From assembly GCA_019322385.1 (NCBI GenBank), contig JAHWIS010000134.1:1-5166 (forward strand): a DNA stretch of 5,166 bases. The letters run 5' to 3'. Of this stretch, positions 4,725 through 5,166 are shown piece after piece. This DNA is from Candidatus Woesearchaeota archaeon (GTDB taxonomy: Archaea; Nanobdellota; Nanobdellia; Woesearchaeales; UBA11576). A model generated the notes under the pieces. That model was not told the origin of the DNA. It did no database searches and saw only the letters and a program-made list of their open reading frames with translations. The position numbers and the translations under genes are program-made. Numbering within the stretch: position 1 is the stretch's first letter; each line of letters begins with the position of its first letter.

Positions 4725-5166
4725 TCACTTCAACAATTCAAGAATCCGCTCGAAGTTCTCCCTGTTTCTGCGCTCTGAGTATTTTCGTGCGCGGTTGAGC
4801 ATAGAAAGCATGTCGATCTTTAGCTTGTGCCGCTCCAGGAGGTGCATCAGCCTTCCAGATATGGTAAACTGCGAGAACTGGGTCACATTGTGCTGCTTTT
4901 TCTTTGGTTTGCAGCGCTCAAAGTCGACGAGAACAGGCTTTTTTGCCTTTGTGACGATGACATGCTTCACAGGGTGATGCATCTCTTCCTTGTTCAGGCC
5001 AAGCTTGTCAATAGTATACATCTGCTCAAACACCTTCTTGAAGACATCCAGCACATCCTTTTTCTTTGTGCTCTTATTCGCAATGAAATCAAGTATGAAA
5101 TCTCCATCGATGAAATTATATGCAAAATAATCCTTACCAGAGAAAAGCAGCTTCGGACCGATATTG
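4725..5166 (-). CDS. Predicted Ser/Thr protein kinase of archaeal COG2112 type, N-terminus beyond window
   Basis: The frame is open to the right edge and ends in TGA at 4725, giving the last 146 residues. In fragment numbering, KDYFAYNFIDGDFILDFI (11-28) looks like the hinge region of a kinase fold. HHPVKHVIV (63-71) and VLVDFER (78-84) match the family's catalytic-loop and metal-binding segments, where DFE replaces the usual DFG. A basic helical tail follows (about 86-146). The glycine-rich loop and ATP-anchoring lysine should lie in the missing N-terminal part. The classical HRD aspartate is not visible; in this family the H-P-x-K-N/H pattern takes its place, so the mechanism may differ from that of standard kinases. 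The internal GTG at 5054 is not a credible start because family-like sequence continues upstream. It is probably co-transcribed with the alkyltransferase, 4 nt downstream. Confidence 0.8.
   Translation of the reverse strand, partial: NIGPKLLFSGKDYFAYNFIDGDFILDFIANKSTKKKDVLDVFKKVFEQMYTIDKLGLNKEEMHHPVKHVIVTKAKKPVLVDFERCKPKKKQHNVTQFSQFTISGRLMHLLERHKLKIDMLSMLNRARKYSERRNRENFERILELLK

Noticed and set aside
4725..5054. GTG at 5054 as the start of a complete 109-residue protein.
   Set aside because: The same frame continues to the window edge with kinase-like sequence, so the gene is truncated by the window.

Overview
The window looks archaeal and most resembles DPANN genomes of the Woesearchaeota/Pacearchaeota type; this taxonomic guess is inference. 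The evidence is a complete transcription factor B, BRE/TATA promoters, GGTGA-type Shine-Dalgarno sites, an archaeal COG2112-type protein kinase, a tRNA with an archaeal-style intron, and an exported protein carrying the Cys-rich NGVCE motif that I associate with these genomes.

Left half, all on the minus strand when read right to left: a 54-residue Trm112-like zinc-ribbon protein (1815-1979), a GC-rich block (about 1510-1757) holding an interrupted tRNA-Ser(UGA) gene (1573-1696), a class I SAM-dependent methyltransferase (688-1497), and the N-terminal 195 residues of a probable lipoprotein that runs off the left edge (1-585). The tRNA is the most notable item. Its T-loop is split between positions 59 and 60 by a 40-nt insert (1587-1626). 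The junction folds into a textbook bulge-helix-bulge, so the insert is probably a non-canonical archaeal intron. Near-copies of both tRNA ends lie outside the gene, 57 nt beyond the 5' end and 62 nt beyond the 3' end.

Middle: a short AT-rich divergent region (1980-2200) carries promoters facing both ways, toward the Trm112-like gene and toward tfb, followed by a possibly structured tfb leader. tfb (2201-3133) encodes the general initiation factor, with a zinc ribbon, B-reader/linker and two cyclin folds, and is followed by a T-tract terminator.

Right half: a plus-strand gene (start most likely 3305, end 4432) encodes a soluble histidine-kinase-like protein with a recognisable H-box and a degenerate ATP-binding domain. 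It converges on, and overlaps by 6 bp, a minus-strand pair: a minimal O6-alkylguanine-DNA alkyltransferase (4427-4720) and, 4 nt upstream of it in the same direction, a partial COG2112-type predicted Ser/Thr kinase (4725-5166, N-terminus beyond the right edge).

Functional links are tentative. The Trm112-like protein and the methyltransferase lie on one strand on either side of the tRNA. Because Trm112 proteins activate methyltransferases, they could be partners, but the sequence alone does not show it. I see no CRISPR array, IS element, transposase or replication origin.
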